Below are positions 10,218 to 19,400 of a DNA stretch of 64,000 bases, piece after piece (position 1 is the first letter of the stretch; every line of letters begins with the position of its first letter). Under the pieces are notes generated by a model. The model saw only the letters and a list, made by a program, of their open reading frames with translations. It did no database searches and was not told the DNA's origin. Position numbers and translations under genes: made by a program. The DNA is taken from contig NC_020061.1 in the NCBI RefSeq assembly GCF_000330885.1, forward strand, positions 410,717-474,716, given 5' to 3'. The DNA comes from Rhizobium tropici CIAT 899. GTDB taxonomy: Bacteria > Pseudomonadota > Alphaproteobacteria > Rhizobiales > Rhizobiaceae.

Positions 10218-10439
10218 TCAGGGCAGTCGCTTCAAGAGCCGAAGCCTGTTTCCCGGCGCAAACTCGATGATCTTGTCCTGCTCCAATGCGACGAGCACAG
10301 CCATGATCTCATCTTGCGTAAATCCTGCCGCGGTGAGTGGAACCCCGATGTCGAACAGGTTGATCATCATGTCGGGCTTCAGCTTCAGGGACCGAAGCTT
10401 ATCCGTCAGGGCTATTTCGGTTTCTTCAAAGCGGCTCAT
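10218..10439 (-). CDS. small conserved-looking hypothetical protein
   Basis: 73 residues, acidic and helical, with a sequence like a small winged-helix or adaptor (GFTQDEIMAVLVALEQDKII near the centre). It is compact, has natural amino-acid composition and ends cleanly. I do not recognise the family. It lies convergent to the Shedu-like pseudogene, with debris on the other side. Confidence 0.5.
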   Translation of the reverse strand: MSRFEETEIALTDKLRSLKLKPDMMINLFDIGVPLTAAGFTQDEIMAVLVALEQDKIIEFAPGNRLRLLKRLP

Positions 10440-10549
10440 ATCAGCTTCTTAACGCTTTTCCGGCTGGAATAGCACCATGTCCAAGCCTCCGCGTTCGAAA
10501 CCGCTCCTCCAAGACACTGACGGTCCGGCCCGGTCGAAGCCACTGCGTC

Positions 10550-11006
10550 GTCGCGATCCCGCACAGCCGAACCTTCTGCTCGACCCCAACCGTGACAGGC
10601 CGACGGTCGACTATCTGATGAATTTCACCGAGTACTCAGTTCTTGTTGAAATCACACGCCGATATTCCAGCAACGCCGCGCCGGAAGGTCAGGGACTTGG
10701 AGATTCAGCGGCGAATTCATGGATGCCGTGTCCCAGGTTCTCGAACAGAAGGCAGGATGGTTCATTCAAGGCCAGACCGGCCAAAACTTCGACAAGACCG
10801 GCAATCGCCGCATGACCGCGAGGACGCGGGATCCCAAGGCGATCCTGGTGATTGGGCGGGGCCGCGATATCGAAGGCGATGGAACCTCCCGTGACGCTGA
10901 GGTCAGACGCGACACATTCGAACTGTTTCGACGTTACACCCGGAACCTGGACATTGTCACCTTCGATGAATGGCTTGATCGAGCGAGATTTATTCCGAGA
11001 GACTGA
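10550..11006 (+). pseudogene. Shedu-like (DUF4263) nuclease, N-truncated and frameshifted
   Basis: One frame reads TVDYLMNFTEYSVLVEI up to about 10652. The next two thirds continue in another frame as TPIFQQRRAGRSGTWRFSGE then FMDAVSQVLEQKAGW and AILVIGRGRDI, ending with ELFRRYTRNLDIVTFDEW. This is the order seen in Shedu (SduA) nucleases, where VEIKTP contains the catalytic E-x-K. The frame is lost exactly at the K codon, apparently by one missing base. The N-terminal half is also gone. Confidence 0.65.
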
Positions 11007-11298
11007 GCCGAATGATGCCTCTCTTGTGACGGAGGAACTGGAACACCAAGGACGCCTCCCGCCTTTGCCGAACACGGCGAGGCGCTGCAAGCACAAGTCG
11101 TCAGCTAGTTGAAAAAAACTACAACTACAGTTAGATGGTTTGCGGTGCGGGCGGAGCGGGTAAAGCCGCTGGCTCAGCTTGCTGGGTTCTGGTCACAAAG
11201 GGGCGCGTTCTGCGCGTCGGCCTATGGCTACATTCGATTGAGTGTTTAGTTGCTTTGAGTTTTTGCGTCCGCACCACTTCAGTTCTTGCGAGAAAGAT
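11007..11298. other. intergenic region upstream of the SLATT-RT pair
   Basis: No gene is seen. Because several defence reverse transcriptases use an RNA encoded upstream of their operon, this stretch and the 217 bases after the RT are where such an RNA could lie. I see no obvious strong hairpin by eye. Confidence 0.3.
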
Positions 11299-11877
11299 AT
11301 GACGCGTCCTAGTCCGAGTACGATCAACGACACGATCTGGATAACGTCCCGAGTTCGAATGATCGCAGAGCGCAAAGCTCTGCGGAACCAAAACATTTCA
11401 TACCTCGCGGTGACTTATTACTCTGTATTCTCAGTCATCCTTTCCATCTTCGAGTCCTTCTACAGCGTTCCGTACCCGGAACTCGGCAAGCTGAACCTGG
11501 CGTCGTCGGTGGTCGTGCTTGTGGCGTCTCTAGTCGCGGGCGGTTTCCGGATGGAGGCTCGGGCCGCTTCGTTTCGCGAGTGCTATCTCAAGCTGCAGAA
11601 GCTCTACGACGAAGATCTCCCGGATCAGGACAAGAAGCTTCGATATCGGGACATCCTACTCGACTTCCCAAATCATTCGAACCACGATTACACGGACCTT
11701 CTCGTCAATCACATGCTCCTCGAAGGGAAGGAGCTTACCAATCACGGCAAGCCCCTAACATGGACGTGGTTCCAGTTCTTTTCGTTCTTCGGGCGGCGAA
11801 TCCTTTACCGGTCGATCATCGCCGCATTATTTCTGGTTCCGGCGGCGTTCCTCATGTGGCCATTTCTTCACGGGTGA
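11299..11877 (+). CDS. SLATT-domain membrane protein associated with a reverse transcriptase
   Basis: 192 residues from the ATG at 11299, chosen over an upstream GTG because a GAGAAAG site precedes it. There are two hydrophobic segments at about 34-53 and 66-85, a central soluble helical region with YLKLQKLYDEDLPDQDKK, and a third hydrophobic segment near the C-terminus. This layout matches SLATT domains (SMODS and SLOG-associating two-TM effectors), which are predicted pore-forming effectors in bacterial conflict systems. One SLATT subfamily is known to sit beside reverse transcriptases. The RT gene begins five bases after its stop. Effector function is inferred. Confidence 0.75.
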   Translation: MTRPSPSTINDTIWITSRVRMIAERKALRNQNISYLAVTYYSVFSVILSIFESFYSVPYPELGKLNLASSVVVLVASLVAGGFRMEARAASFRECYLKLQKLYDEDLPDQDKKLRYRDILLDFPNHSNHDYTDLLVNHMLLEGKELTNHGKPLTWTWFQFFSFFGRRILYRSIIAALFLVPAAFLMWPFLHG

Positions 11878-11882
11878 GGTTG

Positions 11883-13199
11883 ATGCAGGCCAAAGAAAAG
11901 TTCGACGAGCAGTTTGCAATCGGGAACCTGCAATCGATCTTCGATGAGCGAATTGCCGCATCCGGAACGATCGGAAAGGACGGTATCGACCCCGGAGCCT
12001 TTCAGAAGAACATCGATGCCGAGTTGGCGCTCATCAGGAAACGGGTGTATGCCGACTCCTATCGGTTCACGTCCTTCAAACAGCGCTTGATATCGAAGGG
12101 AGCGGGGAAGGCGCCGCGCGAGATCGCGATAGCGGGCGTTAGAGACCGGGTCACCCTGAGAGCCCTCACGAACGTGCTGATGCACGTCTTTGATGACGCG
12201 AAGCTCCCTCCCGCCCACTTCATCGTGAAGGACCTGTTGGAGTTCGTGCGGCCGCTGGCAGACGATCACGTCTTTCTTCAACTGGATGTCCAGGACTTCT
12301 ATCCGAGCCTCGACCATCAGCTCTTGCTAAAGCGGATCCGAACGCGAACCCGATACAGGTTCCTAACCTCTCTGGTGGACTCCGCAGTCAAGACGCCTAC
12401 CGGCGACGGTAAGAAAGCGAACGGTGTCGGAGTTCCACAAGGACTCAGCGTGTCCAACATTCTCTCCTCGATATACATGATGCAGATCGACGAGAACGCC
12501 CACGACCGCTTCCAATATTATCGGTACGTCGATGACATACTGGTGGTCTGCAAGGCATCCGACGCCAAGCGGCACTTCCGATGGCTGAAAGGCAGGCTGT
12601 CAAAGGCGCAACTGACATGTCATCCGCTCGAAGAGGGCAGCAAGTCGAAGATCGTTCCGCTTTCGACCGGCGTCGACTATCTCGGGTACCACATCACGCC
12701 GAAGCTTGTGTCTGTGCGGAAAAGCTCCTACCGACGGATGATGACGACGATAATGTCGCTTATGACAAGCGCGAAGTATCGTGCAAACCACAAGCGCCTG
12801 CTGGCGAAGCTCAATCTCAAGATCACGGGGTGCATTCTTAACGACAAACGCTACGGCTGGATGTTCTTTTTCTCGATGACCCAGGACGTGAAGCAGCTCA
12901 AACGGCTCGACCGCTTCGCCGCCCGGCTGTGGAGGAAACTTGGCATGGCCGGGCAGGGGAAGCCAAAGACCTTCGTGAAGGCCTACCATGAGATTCGATT
13001 CAACATGGCGAAATCGAAATATATCCCACGGTTCGACGACTATTCCCTGGAAAAGAAAATGCAGTTGATCGCGGATCTCCAAGGGGTCGAGCTCGATAGC
13101 ATCAAAGACTGGACGGAGGAAAAGATCAACAAGATGTTCTGGCGTCTGGTCCGGAGAGAGGTGAGCGAACTCGAGAAGGATCTTACACCTGTTAGCTAA
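11883..13199 (+). CDS. reverse transcriptase of the unknown-group/defence type (SLATT partner)
   Basis: 438 residues. RT motifs are visible: motif A LQLDVQDFYPSLDH near 131-144, motif B GVPQGLSVSNILSSIYM near 182-198, and the catalytic YVDD near 214-217 within YYRYVDDILVV. There is no maturase or endonuclease domain; the C-terminal 150 residues are unassigned and basic. The absence of intron RNA features and the coupling to a SLATT gene place it with UG/DRT-type defence reverse transcriptases rather than group II introns. The start at 11883 follows a GAGGTTG site within the end of the SLATT gene. The gene looks complete. Confidence 0.85.
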   Translation: MQAKEKFDEQFAIGNLQSIFDERIAASGTIGKDGIDPGAFQKNIDAELALIRKRVYADSYRFTSFKQRLISKGAGKAPREIAIAGVRDRVTLRALTNVLMHVFDDAKLPPAHFIVKDLLEFVRPLADDHVFLQLDVQDFYPSLDHQLLLKRIRTRTRYRFLTSLVDSAVKTPTGDGKKANGVGVPQGLSVSNILSSIYMMQIDENAHDRFQYYRYVDDILVVCKASDAKRHFRWLKGRLSKAQLTCHPLEEGSKSKIVPLSTGVDYLGYHITPKLVSVRKSSYRRMMTTIMSLMTSAKYRANHKRLLAKLNLKITGCILNDKRYGWMFFFSMTQDVKQLKRLDRFAARLWRKLGMAGQGKPKTFVKAYHEIRFNMAKSKYIPRFDDYSLEKKMQLIADLQGVELDSIKDWTEEKINKMFWRLVRREVSELEKDLTPVS

Positions 13200-13416
13200 T
13201 GCCAACGGACAAACGTTACGAACAAATCCAAAATGGCTCGGCCGTTCCATAATAGAACTTATCTGAGTTTCTGTTGTAGCGGCTATTTAGTAATGCGACA
13301 GTTGGGCCAGTTAGAGATGCGACAGTCTCGCCTCTCGACGCACTGGTCAAAGCCACCGTTGGGAGCAAGGATGACGATCTTCAGCCTGGTCGAGACCAGG
13401 AGCGGTCGGAGTCGTC
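13200..13416. other. ISNCY left-end region with direct repeats
   Basis: The ten-base word ATGCGACAGT occurs at 13293-13302 and again at 13317-13326, 24 bases apart, upstream of the transposase gene. Repeated words like this are typical transposase-binding sites near an IS end. I could not find the same word inverted after 14838, so the right end of the element may be missing. Confidence 0.4.
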
Positions 13417-14838
13417 ATGTCCTTTATGATCACCATGTCGCAGAAAGAATTACATCGCCTCGAAGTCATCCAGAAGATCCGTAACCAACGCCTGAGCGTC
13501 GTACAGGCCGCCGAACTGCTCGACCTCAGTCGAAGTCAGGTCCACAGGCTGCTGCAGGCCTATGATCAGGATGGTCCGGCCGGCCTTGTTTCAAAGAAGC
13601 GATCACGACCAAGCAACCGGCGCCATAGCGAAGAGTTTCGCAATGCGGTGCTGGATCTGATCCGCGAACGCTATCTGGATTTCGGTCCGACGCTGGCACG
13701 CGAGAAGCTGCTCGAGTTGCACCGGATCTCGGTCGCCAAGGAGACGCTGCGGCAATGGATGACCGAGGCTGGTATCTGGATTTCGCGTCGTGAACGCAAG
13801 AAACGGGTTTTCCAACCACGCGGCCGGCGCGGCTGCTTTGGCGAACTGGTGCAGATCGACGGATCGCATCACTGGTGGTTCGAGAACCGCGGCCCCAAAT
13901 GCGCCCTGCTCGTCTATATCGATGACGCCACCGGCAGGCTATTGCACCTGCGTTTCGCCGGATCGGAGAATACGTTCGACTATCTGCATGCGACAAAGGA
14001 TTATCTGCAGCAGTGGGGCAAGCCGTTGGCTTTCTACAGCGACAAACATGGTGTCTTTCGATCGACGCATCCGTCGAAGAAGGACAGGACAAGCGGTCTG
14101 ACGCAGTTCGGCCGGGCGCTTTATGAGCTCAACATCGATATCATCTGCGCCAACACCCCTCAGGCCAAGGGTCGGGTGGAACGTGCCAACCAGACATTGC
14201 AGGATCGGCTTGTGAAGGAATTACGGCTTCGCGGCATTGATACGATCGAAGCTGCCAATTCCTATGCGCCTGAGTTCATTGCGGATTTCAACACTCGCTT
14301 TGGCAAGCAACCACGCAATCCAAAGGACATGCACCGACCGCTGGCCAACCACGAGAACCTCGATGGTGCCATGTGCCGGAAGGAAGTCCGCACGCTGTCG
14401 CAATCTCTGACGCTACGCTACGACAAGATGTTGTTCATTCTCGATCCGACCGAGATTTCCAGGCCACTGGCTGGCCAGAAAGTGATCGTCTGCGACTATC
14501 CGGACGGTCGGCTCGAGATCATGCACGAGAGCTTTTCCCTGCCCTACAAGACCTTCGATACGTTGCGCTCGGTGCATCGTGCGGAGGTCGTCGACAACAA
14601 GCGGCTGGACGACATGCTGTCGATCGTCGCCGAGTTGCAAGCCGGCCGAGAACAGCAACGCAGCAAGAGTGGTCCCCGACGCACCGGGCAGAAGGATCAT
14701 ATGTTTGGCATTCGGGACGGTAGCACAGCCAACGGCTATCAGAAGCGGGGACGCAAGCCGAGGACAGATTACATGAACGATCCGGCGGTGATTGCACGGC
14801 GAGAGAAAGCGTTATTGAGGCAACCAGCGGCGGAATAA
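13417..14838 (+). CDS. ISNCY-type (DDE integrase core) transposase
   Basis: 473 residues. An N-terminal HTH (VVQAAELLDLSRSQVHRLLQ) precedes an integrase core with DGSHHWWFENRG, YIDDATGRLLHLRF and a glutamate in KGRVERANQTL, then a C-terminal beta-rich region. This is the organisation of ISNCY transposases common in rhizobia. A truncated copy sits at 5262-5926. The ATG at 13417 follows a GGAG site. Confidence 0.9.
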   Translation: MSFMITMSQKELHRLEVIQKIRNQRLSVVQAAELLDLSRSQVHRLLQAYDQDGPAGLVSKKRSRPSNRRHSEEFRNAVLDLIRERYLDFGPTLAREKLLELHRISVAKETLRQWMTEAGIWISRRERKKRVFQPRGRRGCFGELVQIDGSHHWWFENRGPKCALLVYIDDATGRLLHLRFAGSENTFDYLHATKDYLQQWGKPLAFYSDKHGVFRSTHPSKKDRTSGLTQFGRALYELNIDIICANTPQAKGRVERANQTLQDRLVKELRLRGIDTIEAANSYAPEFIADFNTRFGKQPRNPKDMHRPLANHENLDGAMCRKEVRTLSQSLTLRYDKMLFILDPTEISRPLAGQKVIVCDYPDGRLEIMHESFSLPYKTFDTLRSVHRAEVVDNKRLDDMLSIVAELQAGREQQRSKSGPRRTGQKDHMFGIRDGSTANGYQKRGRKPRTDYMNDPAVIARREKALLRQPAAE

Positions 14839-14844
14839 AGATCG

Positions 14845-15615
14845 TCAGTGCACGCCGATGTCGCTTTGCGTATCCGATTCCAGCTGCAGGCATGCGGACC
14901 AAAGCGGTGTCTTGTGGAAGGATCCGTCCTGGAAGAGTGTGAGGCCCTCTCTTGCTTCATAGAGCAAGCCGAGCCAGCACAAGCGCCGTAAGACGCCATA
15001 TTGGAGATCGGATTTCAACTCCCAGGCTTCTATGGTCATTTCGGTGTGTGACAGAGGCGCCAAGTCTGGATAGAGGATCTTCACAACGTCCATTGGCGTG
15101 CAACCTTCCCTGGCCTTGATATTGAGAAGATTGAGGAACATGCGCCACCAGCGTAACCGCGCGCGGACCTTTTCTTCCCGCTCGGTGGCGTGGACATACG
15201 AATAGAGATAATCCGTGGCGACCACATCGAAGAAGGCTTGCGGATTCACCAGAAACTCCCGCCCGCGTCTGGTTGGCAGCAGCACATCCTTTTTCCGGCG
15301 AAGAAGCTTCAGGTGGCGGGTCATGTCGCGCACGACCCAAAGCGGCGGCATGTCGCTTTCATTGAGCACCTTGTTCATGCTGTAGAGGTCCTCGGCTGTG
15401 AATCCGGGCCAGAGGAAGTGCACAGCGGCCCAATGCACGAACTTGCGGTTCATGGCGCCGGTCGCGGTCAATCCTATGCCACCCTCACCGTCAGCATAGG
15501 CAACCGAAAGAAGCATGCCGCGAAGAAGTGGTGACAGCGCGGCGATGTCGACGTCACCTTGCAGGTTGATTTCCGGAAGCATCGTGCGGCTTTGATCCCC
15601 AACTGCGCCATGCAA
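14845..15615 (-). CDS. conserved hypothetical protein (possibly C-terminal region of the pRiA4b ORF-3 type)
   Basis: 256 residues, soluble, with no catalytic motif that I can name. It contains GGIGLTATGAMNRKFVHWAA and LYSMNKVLNESDMPPLWVV. Phrases like these occur, as I recall, in plasmid pRiA4b ORF-3-like proteins of rhizobia, but the N-terminal domain of that family is absent here. The product may therefore be a natural short homologue or a truncation. It converges on the ISNCY transposase gene with only a few bases between the stops. Confidence 0.6.
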   Translation of the reverse strand: MHGAVGDQSRTMLPEINLQGDVDIAALSPLLRGMLLSVAYADGEGGIGLTATGAMNRKFVHWAAVHFLWPGFTAEDLYSMNKVLNESDMPPLWVVRDMTRHLKLLRRKKDVLLPTRRGREFLVNPQAFFDVVATDYLYSYVHATEREEKVRARLRWWRMFLNLLNIKAREGCTPMDVVKILYPDLAPLSHTEMTIEAWELKSDLQYGVLRRLCWLGLLYEAREGLTLFQDGSFHKTPLWSACLQLESDTQSDIGVH

Positions 15616-16478
15616 GTGCTAGCGAGTATCGAGCGGTAAAAGAACAATTGCCAGTGAGAAAGCTAAAGCCGAAGGGGAATGTTATCACCCGCCCCCGCTC
15701 CGCCCTTTCAACCCGGCCCAGCCGGCCGGATCGGGGGCTGATTGTCAGAGCCAGTGTCGCATTTCTAACTGGCTGACAATGTCGCGCGTCTAGCCAGCTT
15801 TGACATCTGTAACCTAATGGAATTATTATATAATCTTGTAAAACGGACTTATAAATGTTCCACAGCAAGAGATTTCATGTCCAAACAGGAACATAGCCTG
15901 TCCGCTGAAAAAGTCGCGCCCCCAGGGTGTCCCCACATCCGACAGCGTCGAAATGCCGTCATACCTGTGAGTTGAGACGCGATCTTCAGAACAGGGGAGT
16001 TCTGAACTTTAGGATAGTCGGGCCTTTTTCGTGGAGCGGCTCTCTAACCTGCTTCGAGCCCTGCAGTTTCCGCTATCGGAATAGGTCAAAACCGCGAACA
16101 GGCTTGGGCCGCCTTTCATAATTGTACCGCTGTCGAAATATCTCTGGAACGAACGATCTCGTTTCCTCAGCACCGATTGGACGGTATTCAAACCTGATGG
16201 AAGAAAAGTGCAGGCTTCCACGCGATGGGACAATAATTCGCCCATTTTTGCCACTCCGATACGATAAACGAGAAAGCATGACCACTCGGTTCGCGAAAGC
16301 GTATGAGGCGGCCAATGTTTGTCATGGACGGAACAAATAAAGAACAAACTCACTTATTGTCAAGTGCCTATGAGCCGAATGCTTAAGCTGGCATACGGCT
16401 TCACAGCCAGTAACGCGGTCGAAATTGCTTGGGATGGCACCATCCCAGGCAATTTCCTCGCATGAAGCAGGTACAATC
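15616..16478. other. 863-base region without a supportable gene
   Basis: The left half is AT-rich near 15820-15850. Short open frames on both strands (for example around 16009-16353) overlap one another and lack family motifs. Some coding-like pieces such as DWTVFKPDGRKVQASTRWDN are readable near 16170-16230 but cannot be extended, suggesting a decayed gene. Confidence 0.35.
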
Positions 16479-19400
16479 TTACCAATCGAGCTTTTCCGCG
16501 TCATTGTCATGCGAACGAGCTTCGTAGTCATAGCTCGTAGCGATTTTTTCGAGAACAGCAGACGTGCGCGGCCATTCCAGCGCCGTCGCTCGCGACCACT
16601 CGCTAAAGGTCCTCGCAAGATCGTGCTCTTGGGCGCCGCCGTCACGCGGTAGCCTCGTCGTAACGCCACGCAGATTGCGACGACCAATCATGAGCCCAAT
16701 TTCGATATTTTTGTTGCGAACGGATTCAATTAATTCGCGGACAGCTTCTGTGGGCCAGATGCCGTCTTGCCCCGAAGGTGCGCAGGCAAGGACTTCGCCG
16801 ATCTTCTGGTCCGAAATATCCTCCCGCCCGGCGGATTTCGCCAGTTGGCGGGCACGTTGAACCCAGTCTTCTAAGATCGCTAGATCTATTGTACCGTCTG
16901 GTCTGGTTCCAGGAACAACATTCCAGAGACGCAAGAGGTTGCTTGCTTGGCGGGCACGATTGGTGACTTGTTCTTGGTTAGCCACAGTCTCTTCAACTAC
17001 GCGGCTGTCCTCGCTGGGTTTGTAAATTGCGCAGATTACGTCGATGAATAGCTGCGGATTGGACGCAAGCTCGCGGATGATTAACTTGGCCGGACGCTGC
17101 GAGTATTCAAGCACTGGAAGATAAATCCATTCCAGCTTTAACATCTCCGTGGCGGGGACGTCGTCACGGTTGTCTAAAACAGACAGAATTTCGGCAACGT
17201 AGTGTTGGAACATCGTCGTGTCATTGTGATCGGCGTCGAATTCGGCTGGTTGTAAGGCCGCTTCAATAAGGAGGCGGACGAGCAAATCCGAGCCAAATGT
17301 CAGACCTGTATGCAACCGCAAGCCAACTAGATGCACGACATGGCGAGCGCGACCGACATCCATCAGTTTGCTCACCGCAAACTCTGTATCTTCCCGTTCG
17401 CCATTAATCCAAAGGATTGGGACCCGTTTCCAGTACTGCTCTTCGAAATTTGCGCCCAATTCCCGCAAGAGCGACCAAGCGCGCGACGAGGGCGGGAGGG
17501 CGAGCAGAATTGCGAGCAAGCTTTCCTGTTTGGCTCCTATCTGCTGCATCTCGTCGACCAAATCTGTCACCCATTGATCAGCTTGCATGGGATACATCGT
17601 TATTATCATCCCCCGGGCAACTCCTAAGCCCACTACGCCCTCTCTTGTGAGAGCCCGGACGATAATTTCGTGTCCCCGTCGCGGGTTGCCAACTTCGGCC
17701 TCGGCAATGGCTTGTCCCAGGTAACCTTTCTCCTGTACAGCGTTAGCAAGAGCAAACAGGCCGTCCAGTCCCATATTGGTGAGAATTGCTTCAACAACGC
17801 TTCGGCGTTCCCCTTGGAGCTGCCGCTGTGTGTCCTCGTGCCACCTGGTGCCGATTGGGTTCGGAAGTGCGACCGACGTGTCAAACAACCAAGAAATCTC
17901 TGCGATTAGGTCGACAGGGGTTATGGCGTTGTAAATTTCCTCAAAAGGAGCCAATTCTTCTTCAGGAAGCGCCCACGCGGCATCACGGAAACTGCGATGG
18001 CTATGCAAAATTGCGCGCAACTTCGACCTTAACGCGTTCCGACCCACGTCGTCCGCAATGAACGGAACAAGCGCCTTGAGTTTGTTTAGCGCTTCTTCCC
18101 GTCTGGCTCCGAGATTGCCCCAGCGATCGAGCAGCGCCACCCACCGTGAGATATCAGCCGACGCGTCTGCAAGGAGACGATCGGTAATCGCGAGCGCGCC
18201 TCTTTCAATCAGCTCGAAAGTGACGATTTCTGAGGTTGGCGTCGAGAAATCGCGCCAGAGAGGGGCTGGCGTTGGTGAAAACGAGTCGTGTTCGGTCGGA
18301 AGAATGCCCAGCAGGAGTTTCCAAGCTGCCTTGGGGAACCTCGCTCTTAGCCGGTCCAAGACCCGAAGTCGCTGTTCTAGTGTCGCGTGTGTTTGCGGCG
18401 CCCATAGAAGAAATGTAGTTCGGAGACTACTGCCGGGACGGTTAGTATAACGGCCCCCAGGATCAAGCTCATCGAGCGCCCCGAGAATAGAGGCCGCACG
18501 CCCGAGATAGTCGGGAGACCATGCCAAAGTTTCGAGAGCCCACAATAATGTGGATAGGTGCTCGGCGCCAAAAAGCGGGGACGTATCGTGACCGAAAAGA
18601 ACGGCGACAGGGCTATCGTCCTGACCAAGTGCGTCGTCGAGTGCGCTGAGGAAACTGGACGGTGAGGCTTCCGCTAATAGTTGAAAATCCCTCGACAGTG
18701 ACCACCAACGTTGACGGTCGGCGCCGCTAAGCAAGCGTTGAATGATAAGATCTGGCTGCAGCTCCGCAGATGGTACGGATGAGGCCAGTTTTCCGAACAG
18801 AGCAAGTATAATCAATACTTCGCCGACACCGTTACGCAGATTTTTGGAAAATTCTGGATGCACCCCCCGGACCGATGCATACCACCGTTCCTCCGCGGGC
18901 ATTTCGTAGCGGGGGTCGGCCGCGCTCAAAACGTCTAATGCGACTGCAGCAAACCGTTCCATGTGAGAGGGCGATATATCCGCTGCCAGCAGGCCCCAAG
19001 CATCGCGTGGCGAGGCAATTTTCCACACAGAGCCCACTTTACGCAGAGGACTATCGAAATTTCCGGCCAAACCCGCAAGACTAGCTGCGAACGGTTCGTA
19101 GGGCATGTCAGCCAACCGCGATAGGACAGATTTGTCTCCCTCGCTGCTTTCATCCCAGCCACCTGCGAGGAGAGCCGCAATGAGCGATTGAGAGGGAAGT
19201 CCTTTCGCCCACGCGGGTACTCGTCCAGGAGAGCTTGGCATGAGACGTCGCAGAATTCCTAGACTTCGCGACGAATCTCTCGCCATCCGCCCTGCCATCT
19301 CGGAAGGCACGCCAACCCCTTCAAGGACGATCTTAATATTCTCTCGTGCGGGGCGTTCAAGCACAATGGCATCGCCGGAGGACGAGGCGTCTTGGCCATA

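Noticed and set aside
11580..11882. N-terminal extension of the reverse transcriptase
   Set aside because: The extra 101 codons lie entirely within the SLATT gene in another frame, and an ATG with a good site is at 11883.
16009..16353. Minus-strand hypothetical gene
   Set aside because: Several overlapping frames on both strands are open here and none has a domain or a convincing start.
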